From the NCBI GenBank assembly GCA_903831095.1, contig CAIKWD010000026.1, positions 93,290 to 136,476 on the forward strand: 43,187 nucleotides of DNA. The letters run 5' to 3'. Every line of letters begins with the position of its first letter. The stretch's first letter is position 1. Source of the DNA: Candidatus Staskawiczbacteria bacterium. GTDB lineage: Bacteria; Patescibacteriota; Minisyncoccia; Minisyncoccales; Staskawiczbacteraceae. Below the pieces are notes generated by a model. That model searched no databases. It saw only the letters and a program-made list of their open reading frames with translations, and was not told the origin of the DNA. Below, in pieces: positions 32,112-40,164 of this stretch. A program made the position numbers and the translations under genes.

Positions 32112-32138
32112 AAAAACCCGGCAGATGCCGGGTTTTTT
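32112..32138. terminator. bidirectional terminator Fem-like / dksA-like
   Basis: The stem AAAACCCGGC/GCCGGGTTTT with loop AGAT is flanked by A and T runs. It lies between convergent stops at 32109 and 32154. Confidence 0.92.
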
Positions 32139-32153
32139 GTTGTTGATTGATTT

Positions 32154-32513
32154 CTACTTTTGGTGGCACTGCAAGCAGGTTTTTGCTTCAGGGCAGGCAA
32201 GAAGCCTTTCTTCGCTGATTTTGTCTCCACAGCCTTCGCATATTCCATATGTTCCCTTAGCAATTTTTTCTAGAGCCATAGTTACATCTTTGAGCTTTAA
32301 TTCCAAACTGTGTTCTAAAGAAAGCATGTTGTCGTATTCCTGGGCGTCGTCAGCCTTTTCATCTTTATCGCTGTCTTCCCTGTTTGGATATTTGGCATCC
32401 CAGTTGTGTTTTAGATTTGGGTCTTCTGAAGCAAAGCTTTCCAACTCTTTTTGCAAAGATATTTTTTGTTCTTCCAATTTTCCTTTTAACTCTCCTATTA
32501 GTTTCTTTTCCAT
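32154..32513 (-). CDS. DksA/TraR-family zinc-finger protein
   Basis: A 119-aa protein with an N-terminal coiled coil (about 1-85, with an acidic DSDKDEKADDAQEYDN block) and a C-terminal C4 zinc finger C92-x2-C95...C113-x2-C116 in the DksA/TraR order, with an extra C107. DksA-type proteins bind the RNA polymerase secondary channel and act with ppGpp; the role here is inferred. It is downstream of the coiled-coil gene at 32539 by 25 bp on the same strand. Confidence 0.88.
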   Translation of the reverse strand: MEKKLIGELKGKLEEQKISLQKELESFASEDPNLKHNWDAKYPNREDSDKDEKADDAQEYDNMLSLEHSLELKLKDVTMALEKIAKGTYGICEGCGDKISEERLLACPEAKTCLQCHQK

Positions 32514-32538
32514 TATATATTTTATTACTTTATATTAT

Positions 32539-33585
32539 TTAAGTATTGCTTTTCTGCTGTGTTCCGCTTTGATTTTTTGCGACTCCTTCTTCGACTTCCC
32601 TTAAAAACTTTTTTCTAGCTTCATTTTCATCTTCAAATGTTTTTGCTACTTTTCTTTTAACTGGAACTGGAATGTTGTCTAAAATTGACTTGTTTCCAAT
32701 CGTATTTATTGGCTCTGTTTTGCCTGACCATTGCTGTCTTTGTACTTTTTCATTTTCTGCTACTTTTAATTTTTCCGCTGCTTCGCGTTTGGCTATTTGT
32801 TCTTTTGCCTGACCTTTTATTCTTTCTTCTTCTCTGTTCATTACTATAGAGAAAATTTCTCTCAAGGATTTATCAACTCCCAAAACTTTGTCCCTTAAGT
32901 TATTTTTTTCTATTATAAGCTGTTCTGAAGATTTGTCTATAATATCAGTTTTAATATCTGCATCTTCAACTTGCTTTTCTACCTCCCATCTTTGTTTTTC
33001 AATTTCCTGTATTTTTTTGTCCAGCTCCCACCTTGATTGTTCTAGGCTTTTTCTTTCATTTGGAACAGTTGTGGTTTGTTCTTTTTCCGTGACAAATTTT
33101 TCCTCATCCTCGAGCTTTTTTTCTTGCTCTAAAATGGAATTTAATTTTGCCTGTTGATCTCTTTTTTGTAAAAGCTGCTGATTTTTTTCCAGCTTTAATA
33201 CTGGGTCTTTTTCCTTGTCTATTTCGTCTATTTGCTTTTCAAAGCCAAGGCGCTGGGACTCTAATAAAAATATTTGCTGGCGCTCTTGTTCTGTTGCATA
33301 GTCTTTCAAATCTTTTTCTGCAATTCTTTCTTGATTTTCATTCTTTTGAAGAATTTCATTCCTTTCAATTTTTTCTTTTTCCAAGGATATTTGTCCAATG
33401 TTGGCTTTTTCATTAGCTTTCTTTTTTTCTTCCAATTGCTCTTCTAAAGTTTTTATTGTGGCAATTTTGTCCCTTTCTTTTAATGCGTCAACTTCTCTCA
33501 GGGCACGCAGGTCCTTTTTCATTGTTCTTATTTCAGTTCTTTTGAGAAATTCTTTGGCTTGTATTTCTTCGTCTACAGTTACCAT
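32539..33585 (-). CDS. hypothetical coiled-coil protein, 348 aa
   Basis: Almost the entire length is Glu/Lys/Gln-rich with heptad spacing (residues about 5-270), indicating a long coiled coil. A C-terminal segment with RQQWSGKTEPINTIGNKSILDNIPV and FEDENEARKKFLREVEEGV may be a small folded motif. No signal peptide or TM, so probably cytoplasmic. It starts 9 bp after pnp and may be cotranscribed with it. No family recognised; similar coiled-coil proteins are frequent in CPR genomes. Confidence 0.72.
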   Translation of the reverse strand: MVTVDEEIQAKEFLKRTEIRTMKKDLRALREVDALKERDKIATIKTLEEQLEEKKKANEKANIGQISLEKEKIERNEILQKNENQERIAEKDLKDYATEQERQQIFLLESQRLGFEKQIDEIDKEKDPVLKLEKNQQLLQKRDQQAKLNSILEQEKKLEDEEKFVTEKEQTTTVPNERKSLEQSRWELDKKIQEIEKQRWEVEKQVEDADIKTDIIDKSSEQLIIEKNNLRDKVLGVDKSLREIFSIVMNREEERIKGQAKEQIAKREAAEKLKVAENEKVQRQQWSGKTEPINTIGNKSILDNIPVPVKRKVAKTFEDENEARKKFLREVEEGVAKNQSGTQQKSNT

Positions 33586-33594
33586 AGTTTTTTA

Positions 33595-35715
33595 TTATTT
33601 AGCTTTAAAACCTGCGTCGATTGCTGAAAGGTTTATTCTACCTAAGTCGTCTATGGACATAACTTTTACTGGTATTATGTCTCCTTCCTTTACAACGTCT
33701 TTTACGCTTTTAATCTGGTGTGAAGCAAATTTTGATATATGTACCAATCCGTCTGTACCTGGCAATATTTCAACAAAAGCTCCAAAGTCCATAAGTCTGA
33801 CAACTTTTCCTTGGAATATTTCTCCAACATTCACTTCCCTAACAATTCCCTTTATCCAAGTTATAGCTTTGTCCACGTCTTCCTGATTTACTCCAGTAAC
33901 AGAAACAAATCCGCTATCTTCAATATCAATTGAAACTCCTCCACAAGCTTCAATGATTTTATTTATCATACTGCCTTTTGGCCCAACCACTTCCCCAATC
34001 TTGGCAGGGTTAATAGTCATAGTGGCAATTTTTGGAGCATAAGGCGACAAATTTTTTCTTGGTTCTGATATCTGTTCCTTTATTATATCAAGAATTTTCA
34101 ATCTTGCATCTTTTGCGCGGTCTAAAGCCTCTTTTACAATGGCGCTGTTAATGCCGTCTATTTTTACATCAAGCTGAATTGCAGTAATTCCATTCTTTGT
34201 TCCGGCAACTTTGAAGTCCATGTCTCCATAATGATCTTCTGGCCCCTGGATGTCTGTAAGCACTTTGTATTTTCCTGTTTTTTCATTTTTAGCCAAACCA
34301 ACTGAAATTCCAGCAACAGGTTCTTTAATTGGTACTCCCGCATCCATCAAGGCTACGCATGCAGCACACACCGAAGCTTGCGAGGTTGATCCATTTGAAG
34401 AAACACACTCAGAGACTATTCTAATTGTATAGGGAAATTGGGTTACGTCGGGGATAACAGGCGACAATGCTTTTTCAACCAAGGCTCCGTGGCCAATCTC
34501 TCTTCTTTTTGGTCCTCTCATTGGAGCAGTTTCTCCAGATGAAAATGGAGGAAAGTTGTAGTGGTGCATAAATCTTTTCTTTCCAGCAATTTCCATTCCT
34601 TCAAGCATTTGTTGGTCAGCTGGTCCACCCAAAGTTAATATAGAAAGCACTCTTGTAAGTCCTCTGGCAAAAACTCCAGAGCCGTGGGTTCTTGGTAAAA
34701 CGCCAACTTCGCAGGACAAAGGCCTTATGTCAACAGATTTTCTGCCATCTGGCCTGTAGTCTCTTTCAATTATGTTTTTGATAATTATTTCCTCTATTTC
34801 CTTTTCAAAGAAAGCTAAGACTTGCTTCTCCTTCCCTTCCCCAGGATGTTTTTCTGCCAAGTATTTTACCAATTCCTGTTTTAAAATTTCTGTAGCACCA
34901 AGATTTTTTTCTGTTTTTGGAGCGTTGCTTATGGCTTTTTCCAATTTGTCTCCCAAAAATTCTTTTATTTCTTTTTCAATATCCAATTCAACTGCAGATT
35001 CAAAAACATCTTTTTTCTTTCCAATTTTTTTTGTAGCTTGTGCTTGAACATCAATCATTTTTTTCAATTCTTTTTTTGCAACTTCATAAGCATCCAAAAA
35101 ATCTTTTTCCTGCACTTCTTTAGAACCCATTTCAATCATGTTTACAATAATATCTCCGTCTTTTTCTAAGGCAGCCAAAGTCAAATCCATGTCACATTCT
35201 TTTCTTTGTTCATAGTTTGAATTGAAAATCCATTCGCCATTATTACGAGTAACTCTTATTGCTCCTAAAGGCCCATTCCATGGAATGTTTGAAGTTGACA
35301 AGGCAAACGAAGCTCCAATCATTCCCAAAATATCTGGATCGTTTTCTCCGTCCCATGAAAGGCAGGTAACAATAACTTGGACTTCCTTTCTAAAATCTTT
35401 TGGAAACAAAGGCCTAATTGCCCTATCTATCATGCGGGCTGTTAAAACCGCCTCGTCTGTTGGTCTGCTTTCCCTTTTCATAAATCGAGAACCCAAAATT
35501 TTTCCTGCAGCATAAAACCTTTCCTCGTATTCAACTGTTAAAGGAAAAAAGTCTATCCCCTCTCTTGAAAATGGGGAGATGACCGCAGTTACCAAAACTT
35601 CTGTTTCTCCGCACTGAACCAAGCATGAACCAGAAGCTTGTTCTGCCCAGTTGGTAGTTTTTATTATTATTGGCTTCTCTCCAACATTTATTTCGAACGT
35701 ATCTTTTACTGCCAT
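33595..35715 (-). CDS. pnp: polyribonucleotide nucleotidyltransferase (PNPase)
   Basis: A 3'-5' phosphorolytic exoribonuclease of normal length (706 aa). Domain order: first RNase PH domain, helical linker, second RNase PH domain with GSQTSAQ-like segments (FPPFSSGETAPMRGPKRREIGHGALVEKAL and GSTSQASVCA), KH domain (VGPKGSMINKIIEACG) and S1 domain (GEIFQGKVVRLMDFGAFVEILPGTDGLVHISK). It is cytoplasmic and processes and degrades RNA. As in many bacteria it lies near rpsO, here separated by two small genes. A hairpin is possible in its leader (35748-35788). Confidence 0.97.
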   Translation of the reverse strand: MAVKDTFEINVGEKPIIIKTTNWAEQASGSCLVQCGETEVLVTAVISPFSREGIDFFPLTVEYEERFYAAGKILGSRFMKRESRPTDEAVLTARMIDRAIRPLFPKDFRKEVQVIVTCLSWDGENDPDILGMIGASFALSTSNIPWNGPLGAIRVTRNNGEWIFNSNYEQRKECDMDLTLAALEKDGDIIVNMIEMGSKEVQEKDFLDAYEVAKKELKKMIDVQAQATKKIGKKKDVFESAVELDIEKEIKEFLGDKLEKAISNAPKTEKNLGATEILKQELVKYLAEKHPGEGKEKQVLAFFEKEIEEIIIKNIIERDYRPDGRKSVDIRPLSCEVGVLPRTHGSGVFARGLTRVLSILTLGGPADQQMLEGMEIAGKKRFMHHYNFPPFSSGETAPMRGPKRREIGHGALVEKALSPVIPDVTQFPYTIRIVSECVSSNGSTSQASVCAACVALMDAGVPIKEPVAGISVGLAKNEKTGKYKVLTDIQGPEDHYGDMDFKVAGTKNGITAIQLDVKIDGINSAIVKEALDRAKDARLKILDIIKEQISEPRKNLSPYAPKIATMTINPAKIGEVVGPKGSMINKIIEACGGVSIDIEDSGFVSVTGVNQEDVDKAITWIKGIVREVNVGEIFQGKVVRLMDFGAFVEILPGTDGLVHISKFASHQIKSVKDVVKEGDIIPVKVMSIDDLGRINLSAIDAGFKAK

Positions 35716-35747
35716 ATTTTTGAGAGCGGTACCAAGATACTAAATAT

Positions 35748-35788
35748 CATGCCAGTAACAACAATGTAATATTATTATGACTGGTATG
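35748..35788 (-). promoter_or_regulatory. possible pnp leader hairpin
   Basis: CATGCCAGT (35748-35756) pairs with ACTGGTATG (35780-35788), 9 bp with one G-T, with a 23-nt loop, within the 98-bp spacer upstream of pnp. pnp leaders in enterobacteria carry a hairpin used in autoregulation; whether this is equivalent is not known. Confidence 0.35.
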
Positions 35789-35813
35789 TTATTTATATCC
35801 GATACAGTTCTTA

Positions 35814-36158
35814 TTATTTGTATTTTTTTTCTTTTTCCGGATCAACTAAGATTTGTGCATCTTCTATATCATCAATATTTATTTCTATATCATTTGATTC
35901 TTTAGAATCGCGTACCGTTACTATTCCATCACTAAAATCTGTTACGAAAACATGTCTTTTTTTCGACTCATTTTTTGGTCCGTGAATTATCAGATATGCT
36001 TGGGAACCCATTTTGTAAACGGACTCTAGTGTTTCTAAAATTTCTGATATTTTTGCAGCGTGTTCAAATTTTTCTTTATAATTTTCAAATTCCTCTTTGT
36101 TCTTTTGAACATTTTCATTTTCATCTGGTGATGGTGACCCTGTTTCTGAATTTGCCAT
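35814..36158 (-). CDS. hypothetical protein, 114 aa
   Basis: A small soluble acidic protein. The N-terminal third is a Glu/Asn/Lys-rich, probably disordered or helical segment (MANSETGSPSPDENEN...), followed by a compact region (SQAYLIIHGPKNESKKRHVFVTDFSDGIVTVRDSKE) with alternating strands. It lies 1 bp after the NYN nuclease gene, so the two are probably translated from one message. Function unknown. Confidence 0.68.
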   Translation of the reverse strand: MANSETGSPSPDENENVQKNKEEFENYKEKFEHAAKISEILETLESVYKMGSQAYLIIHGPKNESKKRHVFVTDFSDGIVTVRDSKESNDIEINIDDIEDAQILVDPEKEKKYK

Positions 36159-36159
36159 A

Positions 36160-36663
36160 TTATTTCTTTAGTAAGAATTTGGCGACTTCGTCGTCAAGGT
36201 CGATAAATTCGTCAGCTGATTCTTTTAATTTGCCAGATGTTGATCTGCCAAAGGCAACCACTTCAACTCTTTTCCCCATGTTTTTTAAATATTCTACCAA
36301 AGCTATAAAGTCTCCGTCTCCTGAAGCCAAAACAACTACGTCTACTCCAGGTGCAGTCCTAATAGCGTCAATTACAATGCCCACATCCCAGTCGGCTTTT
36401 TTAGCTCCACCGTAAAATTCCTGCAAATCCTTGACTCTTGTTTCAATTCCAATTTTGCTCAAGGCATCAAAAAATGGCGTTTCTTCGCCAGTTTTTGTAC
36501 GCACAACATAACCAAAAGCCCTGATAAATTTTCTTCCGGCCACGGCTGATTTTAAAACTTCCTGAAAATTAACTTTTGAGTGGTAAAGGTTTTTTGCTGA
36601 GTAGTACAAATTTTGTACGTCTATTAGCACCTCTACTCTCTGCTCTTTTGGTTTTGGTTGCAT
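36160..36663 (-). CDS. NYN-domain (LabA/DUF88-type) putative ribonuclease
   Basis: A 167-aa NYN (PIN-like) protein: VLIDVQNLYYS near the N-terminus holds the first metal-binding Asp (D11 or nearby); KKADWDVGIVIDAI and VVLASGDGDFIALVEYLKNMGKRVEVVAFGRSTS contain the other conserved acidic residues (DWD, SGDGDF). NYN proteins are Mg-dependent RNA nucleases. The product is cytoplasmic. It lies 1 bp upstream of the 114-aa gene and 25 bp downstream of rpsO, next to pnp, which suits a role in RNA turnover. Confidence 0.92.
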   Translation of the reverse strand: MQPKPKEQRVEVLIDVQNLYYSAKNLYHSKVNFQEVLKSAVAGRKFIRAFGYVVRTKTGEETPFFDALSKIGIETRVKDLQEFYGGAKKADWDVGIVIDAIRTAPGVDVVVLASGDGDFIALVEYLKNMGKRVEVVAFGRSTSGKLKESADEFIDLDDEVAKFLLKK

Positions 36664-36688
36664 CTAGTTATATAGACCAAGAAAAATT

Positions 36689-36958
36689 CTATTTCTTGAG
36701 TCCAATTTTTTTGATGATTGCTAAATATCTCTTTTCAGATATTTTTTTCAAATAGGCCAACTGTTTTTTTCTTTGAATGACCATTTTAATAAGGCCTTTC
36801 TTGGAGTGAACGTCTTGTGGGTTTTTCTTCAAATGTAAAACCAGCTTGTCTATTGCCTTAGAAACCAAGCCAATTTGAACATCAGTTGAACCGGTGTTTT
36901 TTTTATCATCTGAGACGTCTTCTATTATTTTAGCCTTTTCCTTTGTAGTTAATGCCAT
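36689..36958 (-). CDS. rpsO: 30S ribosomal protein S15
   Basis: The 89-aa length equals the family norm. Signatures are DTGSTDVQIGLVSKAIDKLVLHLKKNPQDVHSKKGL-type segments (here KKNTGSTDVQIG and KNPQDVHSKKGL) and the C-terminal RKKQLAYLKKISEKRYLAIIKKIGL. S15 organises the central domain of 16S rRNA. The rpsO...pnp order is the conserved bacterial arrangement. Confidence 0.97.
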   Translation of the reverse strand: MALTTKEKAKIIEDVSDDKKNTGSTDVQIGLVSKAIDKLVLHLKKNPQDVHSKKGLIKMVIQRKKQLAYLKKISEKRYLAIIKKIGLKK

Positions 36959-36997
36959 AACTTATATTTTTTATTTTACTTTAATATTGTTTAAACA

Positions 36998-37020
36998 TAA
37001 AAGCGCGTTGGCGCCTTTTT
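36998..37020 (-). terminator. hairpin between tRNA-Lys and rpsO
   Basis: GCGC (37003-37006) pairs with GCGC (37011-37014) around GTTG. On the minus strand it reads GCGC-CAAC-GCGC followed by TTTTA, so it could terminate the tRNA-Lys transcript before rpsO. Confidence 0.5.
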
Positions 37021-37062
37021 ACATACTTAATATACTCTATTTCTCTTCTTTTGTAAAGCTTG

Positions 37063-37081
37063 CACTGAGCTTTTCGAAGTG
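37063..37081. repeat. CACTGAG..CGAAGTG palindromic repeat, copy B, abutting tRNA-Lys
   Basis: The 19-bp near-palindrome differs from the copy at 7008-7026 at only a few central positions. Its last base is directly next to the discriminator base of tRNA-Lys (37082). Confidence 0.75.
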
Positions 37082-37154
37082 TGCCCTCAACAGGACTTGA
37101 ACCTGTAACCAACTCCTTAAGAGGGAGCTGCTCTACCAATTGAGCTATGAGGGC
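37082..37154 (-). tRNA. tRNA-Lys(CUU)
   Basis: A 73-nt cloverleaf on the minus strand. Acceptor GCCCTCA/TGAGGGC, D-arm GCTC..GAGC with GG in the loop, anticodon stem GCTCC/GGAGT with loop CTCTTAA (anticodon CTT, reads AAG), T-arm ACAGG-TTCAAGT-CCTGT. Discriminator A; no encoded CCA, so the CCA enzyme (38691) is needed. Confidence 0.95.
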
Positions 37155-37169
37155 GTAATTGATTAATCT

Positions 37170-37532
37170 TTATATACTATATCCTACAGCTTTTGCAACA
37201 AAGCTGATTATTGCATATGAACAAAAAGCCAAAGCCAGCCCTATTATAGCTGAATAAACTGTTTTCTTGCCAATACTCATTAAGTTTGCGTTGCCAGCTG
37301 AAACCATCATCATTATTCCCCCTACCGTTAAAGCTACAATTGCCAATGGGCCAGCAATGTCTATTACTATAAATTTATAAATTTTATTTAGCATTGTGAA
37401 AAAATCTCCTATAGTACATGGAGTAGTTTGCCCACATGGCACTAACCCGCTTTGGGCAGAAACAACTGACGGTAAAATTAAAACAATTGCTGTAAAAAAT
37501 AGTGAATTTACAGCTAAAAGTATTTTTTTCAT
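37170..37532 (-). CDS. VirB2/TrbC-like pilin
   Basis: A 120-aa small membrane protein: signal peptide (about 1-26, cleavage near VSAQS), a short Cys-containing segment (LVPCGQTTPCTIGD), then two hydrophobic helices (IDIAGPLAIVALTVGGIMMMVSA and SAIIGLALAFCSYAIISFVA) joined by a basic loop GNANLMSIGKKTV. This is the VirB2/TrbC pilin layout, processed to a two-helix subunit in type IV systems. The same helix-loop-helix module heads the four large exported proteins at 14985-21811. It is isolated between tRNA-Lys and tRNA-Arg genes. Confidence 0.85.
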   Translation of the reverse strand: MKKILLAVNSLFFTAIVLILPSVVSAQSGLVPCGQTTPCTIGDFFTMLNKIYKFIVIDIAGPLAIVALTVGGIMMMVSAGNANLMSIGKKTVYSAIIGLALAFCSYAIISFVAKAVGYSI

Positions 37533-37561
37533 AATTTATTTAAAATTAATGATTTAATTTG

Positions 37562-37635
37562 TGCCCTCGGCAGGACTCGGACCTGCAGACTTTTGGTTCG
37601 AAGCCAAATATGATATCCAGTTTCACCACGAGGGC
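37562..37635 (-). tRNA. tRNA-Arg(UCG)
   Basis: A 74-nt cloverleaf. Acceptor GCCCTCG/CGAGGGC, D-stem GTGA/TCAT, anticodon stem TTTGG/CCAAA with loop CTTCGAA (anticodon TCG, reads CGA and others), T-arm GCAGG-TCCGAGT-CCTGC. Discriminator A, no encoded CCA. Position 55 is C instead of T. Confidence 0.93.
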
Positions 37636-37658
37636 GTTAATTTAGTAGGTGAATATAA

Positions 37659-38591
37659 TTATGCCGCAGGTTTTTTTATTTTGGAATGAAGAGGATCTTG
37701 TTTAATATTTTTCTCAAGTGGTTTATTTTCTGAGATTTCTGATTCGTCCTTAGGTTTTTGTTCTTCAGGCTTAGTGGTCTTTTCTTTTTCAGATTTTTTA
37801 TCCTCTTCCATTTTTTTCTCTAAGCGTTCTTTAGCTTCTTTTGTTAAGTCCTTGTCGAATTTTTTTAGGAGATCTGGTAGTAATTCAAGAATTTGTGGGA
37901 GCAATTTAATTCCCTCTTTAAAAGCTTTTGCCAGTGACTTTGCAATTTCAGGGTCAAGTTCTCCCATGGAAGAACTTTCAATATTTTTGCCTCCTCTAGT
38001 TTTTCCACTTTTAAAAATACTCTGCAAATCGCGGGATGTAAATGCCTCAAATTCTTTAAATATCTCATCTAATTTTTCTTGAAGGATTTTTTCTTTTTCC
38101 TCTTGAATTAGTTTTTCTTTTTCTTGTTGATTCCTTAGTTCTTCTTTTTGTTTTTGTTTTTCTTGTTGCTCAGATTTGATTCTTTCCAGCCTTTCTTTTT
38201 CTTGAGATATGCTTGGCGGTTCTTCTTCTGGAGGAGGCAATCCAACTTCTTCATAAGCTTTATTTAATTCAGTTCTTGTACTTTTAATTGATTCAGCAGA
38301 TTTATCAATATTATTTTGATGGTTTTGGATTTCTCCTTCTATATTAGTAATTTGTTCTTCTGGTGTTAGTTTAGATTGTTCAGTTTGCTGTTCTTCTGAT
38401 TTTTTTCCATTTAAAATCTCCCAAGCATCTTCTGGCTTAATCTCACTTATGTTCTCCTTGCTTAGTCCACGATCTGCAAGTTGCTGTCTCATATCGCGAG
38501 TAATCATCAGTGGAACCTTGGCAGATTCATTATTATTACCCAATTCATTTGGGATGGGCTCTGGACTTGGTATACCTTCAGCTTTTTGCAT
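37659..38591 (-). CDS. hypothetical coiled-coil protein, 310 aa
   Basis: A highly charged protein without signal peptide. A short motif near the N-terminus, LMITRDMRQQLADRGLSKEN followed by ISEIKPEDAWEIL (residues about 28-60), resembles a small helical domain I recall in other CPR proteins. A long Glu/Lys/Gln coiled coil (about 70-195) follows, then an amphipathic region around LAKAFKEGIKLLPQILELLPDLLKKF and a Lys/Glu/Pro-rich tail. Function unknown. It lies 23 bp upstream of tRNA-Arg on the same strand. Confidence 0.75.
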   Translation of the reverse strand: MQKAEGIPSPEPIPNELGNNNESAKVPLMITRDMRQQLADRGLSKENISEIKPEDAWEILNGKKSEEQQTEQSKLTPEEQITNIEGEIQNHQNNIDKSAESIKSTRTELNKAYEEVGLPPPEEEPPSISQEKERLERIKSEQQEKQKQKEELRNQQEKEKLIQEEKEKILQEKLDEIFKEFEAFTSRDLQSIFKSGKTRGGKNIESSSMGELDPEIAKSLAKAFKEGIKLLPQILELLPDLLKKFDKDLTKEAKERLEKKMEEDKKSEKEKTTKPEEQKPKDESEISENKPLEKNIKQDPLHSKIKKPAA

Positions 38592-38690
38592 AGTTTTTTA
38601 TTAGATGTATTTTTGAAATTTCCTTAATCGCCTATATTTTACCTAAAAAATTGAAAAAAAGCAACTTTTAGGGTACTATAAAATGTAATT

Positions 38691-40160
38691 ATGGTAATTC
38701 CAAAGGAAGTAAAATCTATTATAGAAAGACTGCAAAAAAGCAGCCTGCCTGCCGGCAGGCAGGGGTTTGAGGCATATATTGTGGGCGGATGCGTGCGTGA
38801 TTTTTTGCTGGGCAGAGAACCAAAAGATTGGGATGTAACAACCAACGCCAAGCCTGAAGAAATACAAAAAGTGTTTCCAGATAGCTTTTATGAGAACAAG
38901 TTTTTAACTGTAACAGCGCGCACTGGCTCAAAAAAAACAGAATTATCTGAAATAGAAATAACAACTTATAGGCTGGAAGCTGAATATTCTGACAAAAGAC
39001 ACCCAGATCAAGTAAAATATGCCACAAAACTTGAGGATGATTTAAGTAGGAGGGATTTTACTGTAAACGCAATGGCCATGGATGGCAAGAAAAAAGTCAT
39101 TGATATATATGAAGGGCAGAAGGATTTGGAAAAGAAAATAATTAGGACCGTTGGAAATCCTGAAGAAAGATTTAATGAAGATGCTTTAAGAATGTTGAGA
39201 GCTGTAAGATTTGCCACAACTTTGGGTTTTGAAATTGAAGTAAAAACCAAGGAAGCAATTAAAAAAAACAGTATTTGGTTAGAGGCAATTTCACAGGAAA
39301 GAATACGCGACGAGTTTGTAAAAATTATAATGTCTGAGAAAGCTGCAGATGGAGTTGAGTTGTTAAGAGAATTGGGTTTGTTAAAGTATATTGTCCCAGA
39401 GCTTTTGGAAAATTACGGAGTTTCGCAAAACAAGCATCATATATATGACTGCTATATGCATGCTATAAAAGCTCTAGAGTTTACAGCTAAGAAAAATTTG
39501 AATATGTATGTAAGATTGGCTGCCCTACTCCACGACATTGCTAAGCCCCGCGTGAAAGCTGGAAGTGGCAACGATGCAACTTTTTACAATCATGAAATTG
39601 TTGGAGCAAAAGTAACTTTCCAAATTTTAAACAGGTTGAAATTTTCTAAAAAAGAAGTTGAGAAAATTACTAAGCTTGTCAGATATCATTTGTTTTACTA
39701 CAACGTTGACGAGGTTGGAGAGTCTTCAGTCAGAAGGCTGGTAAGAAATATGGGGCCGGAAAATATGGAAGAACTTTTGCAAGTTAGGCAGGCTGACAGA
39801 ATTGGAAGCGGCGTGCCAAAAGCAGAGCCGTATAAATTGAGGCACTTGAAATATTTAATTGACAAAGTTTCACAAGATCCCATTTCAGCTAAAATGCTGA
39901 AAATAAATGGCAACGACTTAATGTCTGTTTTAAAAATAAAGCCAGGGCCGAAAATTGGCCAGATTTTAGATATACTTTTGGGCTATGTGTTGGACGACCC
40001 TAAAAAAAATACCAAGGAATTTTTGGAAGGAGAGGCATTAAAATTATCAGAAATGACGGATTTTGATTTGCAGAAATTATCAGAAAAATCTCAAGAGGAA
40101 AAATCTGAAGTTGTAGTGAAACAGGACAAAATGACAAAGCAAAAATATTGGGTTAGTTAG
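38691..40160 (+). CDS. cca: CCA tRNA nucleotidyltransferase with HD domain
   Basis: A class II CCA-adding enzyme of 489 aa: the nucleotidyltransferase head has VGGCVRDFLLG (31-41) and the catalytic DWDVTTNA (D46, D48). Next are RRDFTVNAMAMD, RFNEDALRMLRAVRFATTLGFEIE and a C-terminal HD domain (RLAALLHDIAKP). A Lys/Glu tail of about 30 residues follows. It completes 3' ends of the window's tRNAs, none of which encodes CCA. Residues 18-25 (SLPAGRQG) are encoded by a perfect 20-bp palindrome inserted just before the conserved FEAYIVGG strand. A -10 element lies about 8 bp before the ATG, so the message is probably leaderless. Confidence 0.95.
   Translation: MVIPKEVKSIIERLQKSSLPAGRQGFEAYIVGGCVRDFLLGREPKDWDVTTNAKPEEIQKVFPDSFYENKFLTVTARTGSKKTELSEIEITTYRLEAEYSDKRHPDQVKYATKLEDDLSRRDFTVNAMAMDGKKKVIDIYEGQKDLEKKIIRTVGNPEERFNEDALRMLRAVRFATTLGFEIEVKTKEAIKKNSIWLEAISQERIRDEFVKIIMSEKAADGVELLRELGLLKYIVPELLENYGVSQNKHHIYDCYMHAIKALEFTAKKNLNMYVRLAALLHDIAKPRVKAGSGNDATFYNHEIVGAKVTFQILNRLKFSKKEVEKITKLVRYHLFYYNVDEVGESSVRRLVRNMGPENMEELLQVRQADRIGSGVPKAEPYKLRHLKYLIDKVSQDPISAKMLKINGNDLMSVLKIKPGPKIGQILDILLGYVLDDPKKNTKEFLEGEALKLSEMTDFDLQKLSEKSQEEKSEVVVKQDKMTKQKYWVS
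38744..38763. repeat. perfect palindrome CCTGCCTGCC/GGCAGGCAGG within cca
   Basis: The 20-bp perfect palindrome encodes SLPAGRQG in frame. The peptide LPAGRQ(A)G recurs at unrelated positions in many CPR proteins (recalled knowledge). The GC-rich block stands out in its AT-rich gene. Confidence 0.85.
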
Positions 40161-40164
40161 CGCT

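Noticed and set aside
32125-32604. Plus-strand open frame opposite the dksA-like gene
   Set aside because: It is the Ser/Phe/Leu-rich antisense of a clear zinc-finger gene and spans its terminator.
33398-33886. Plus-strand open frame across the pnp/coiled-coil junction
   Set aside because: Antisense to two well-supported genes; low-complexity Ser/Phe product.
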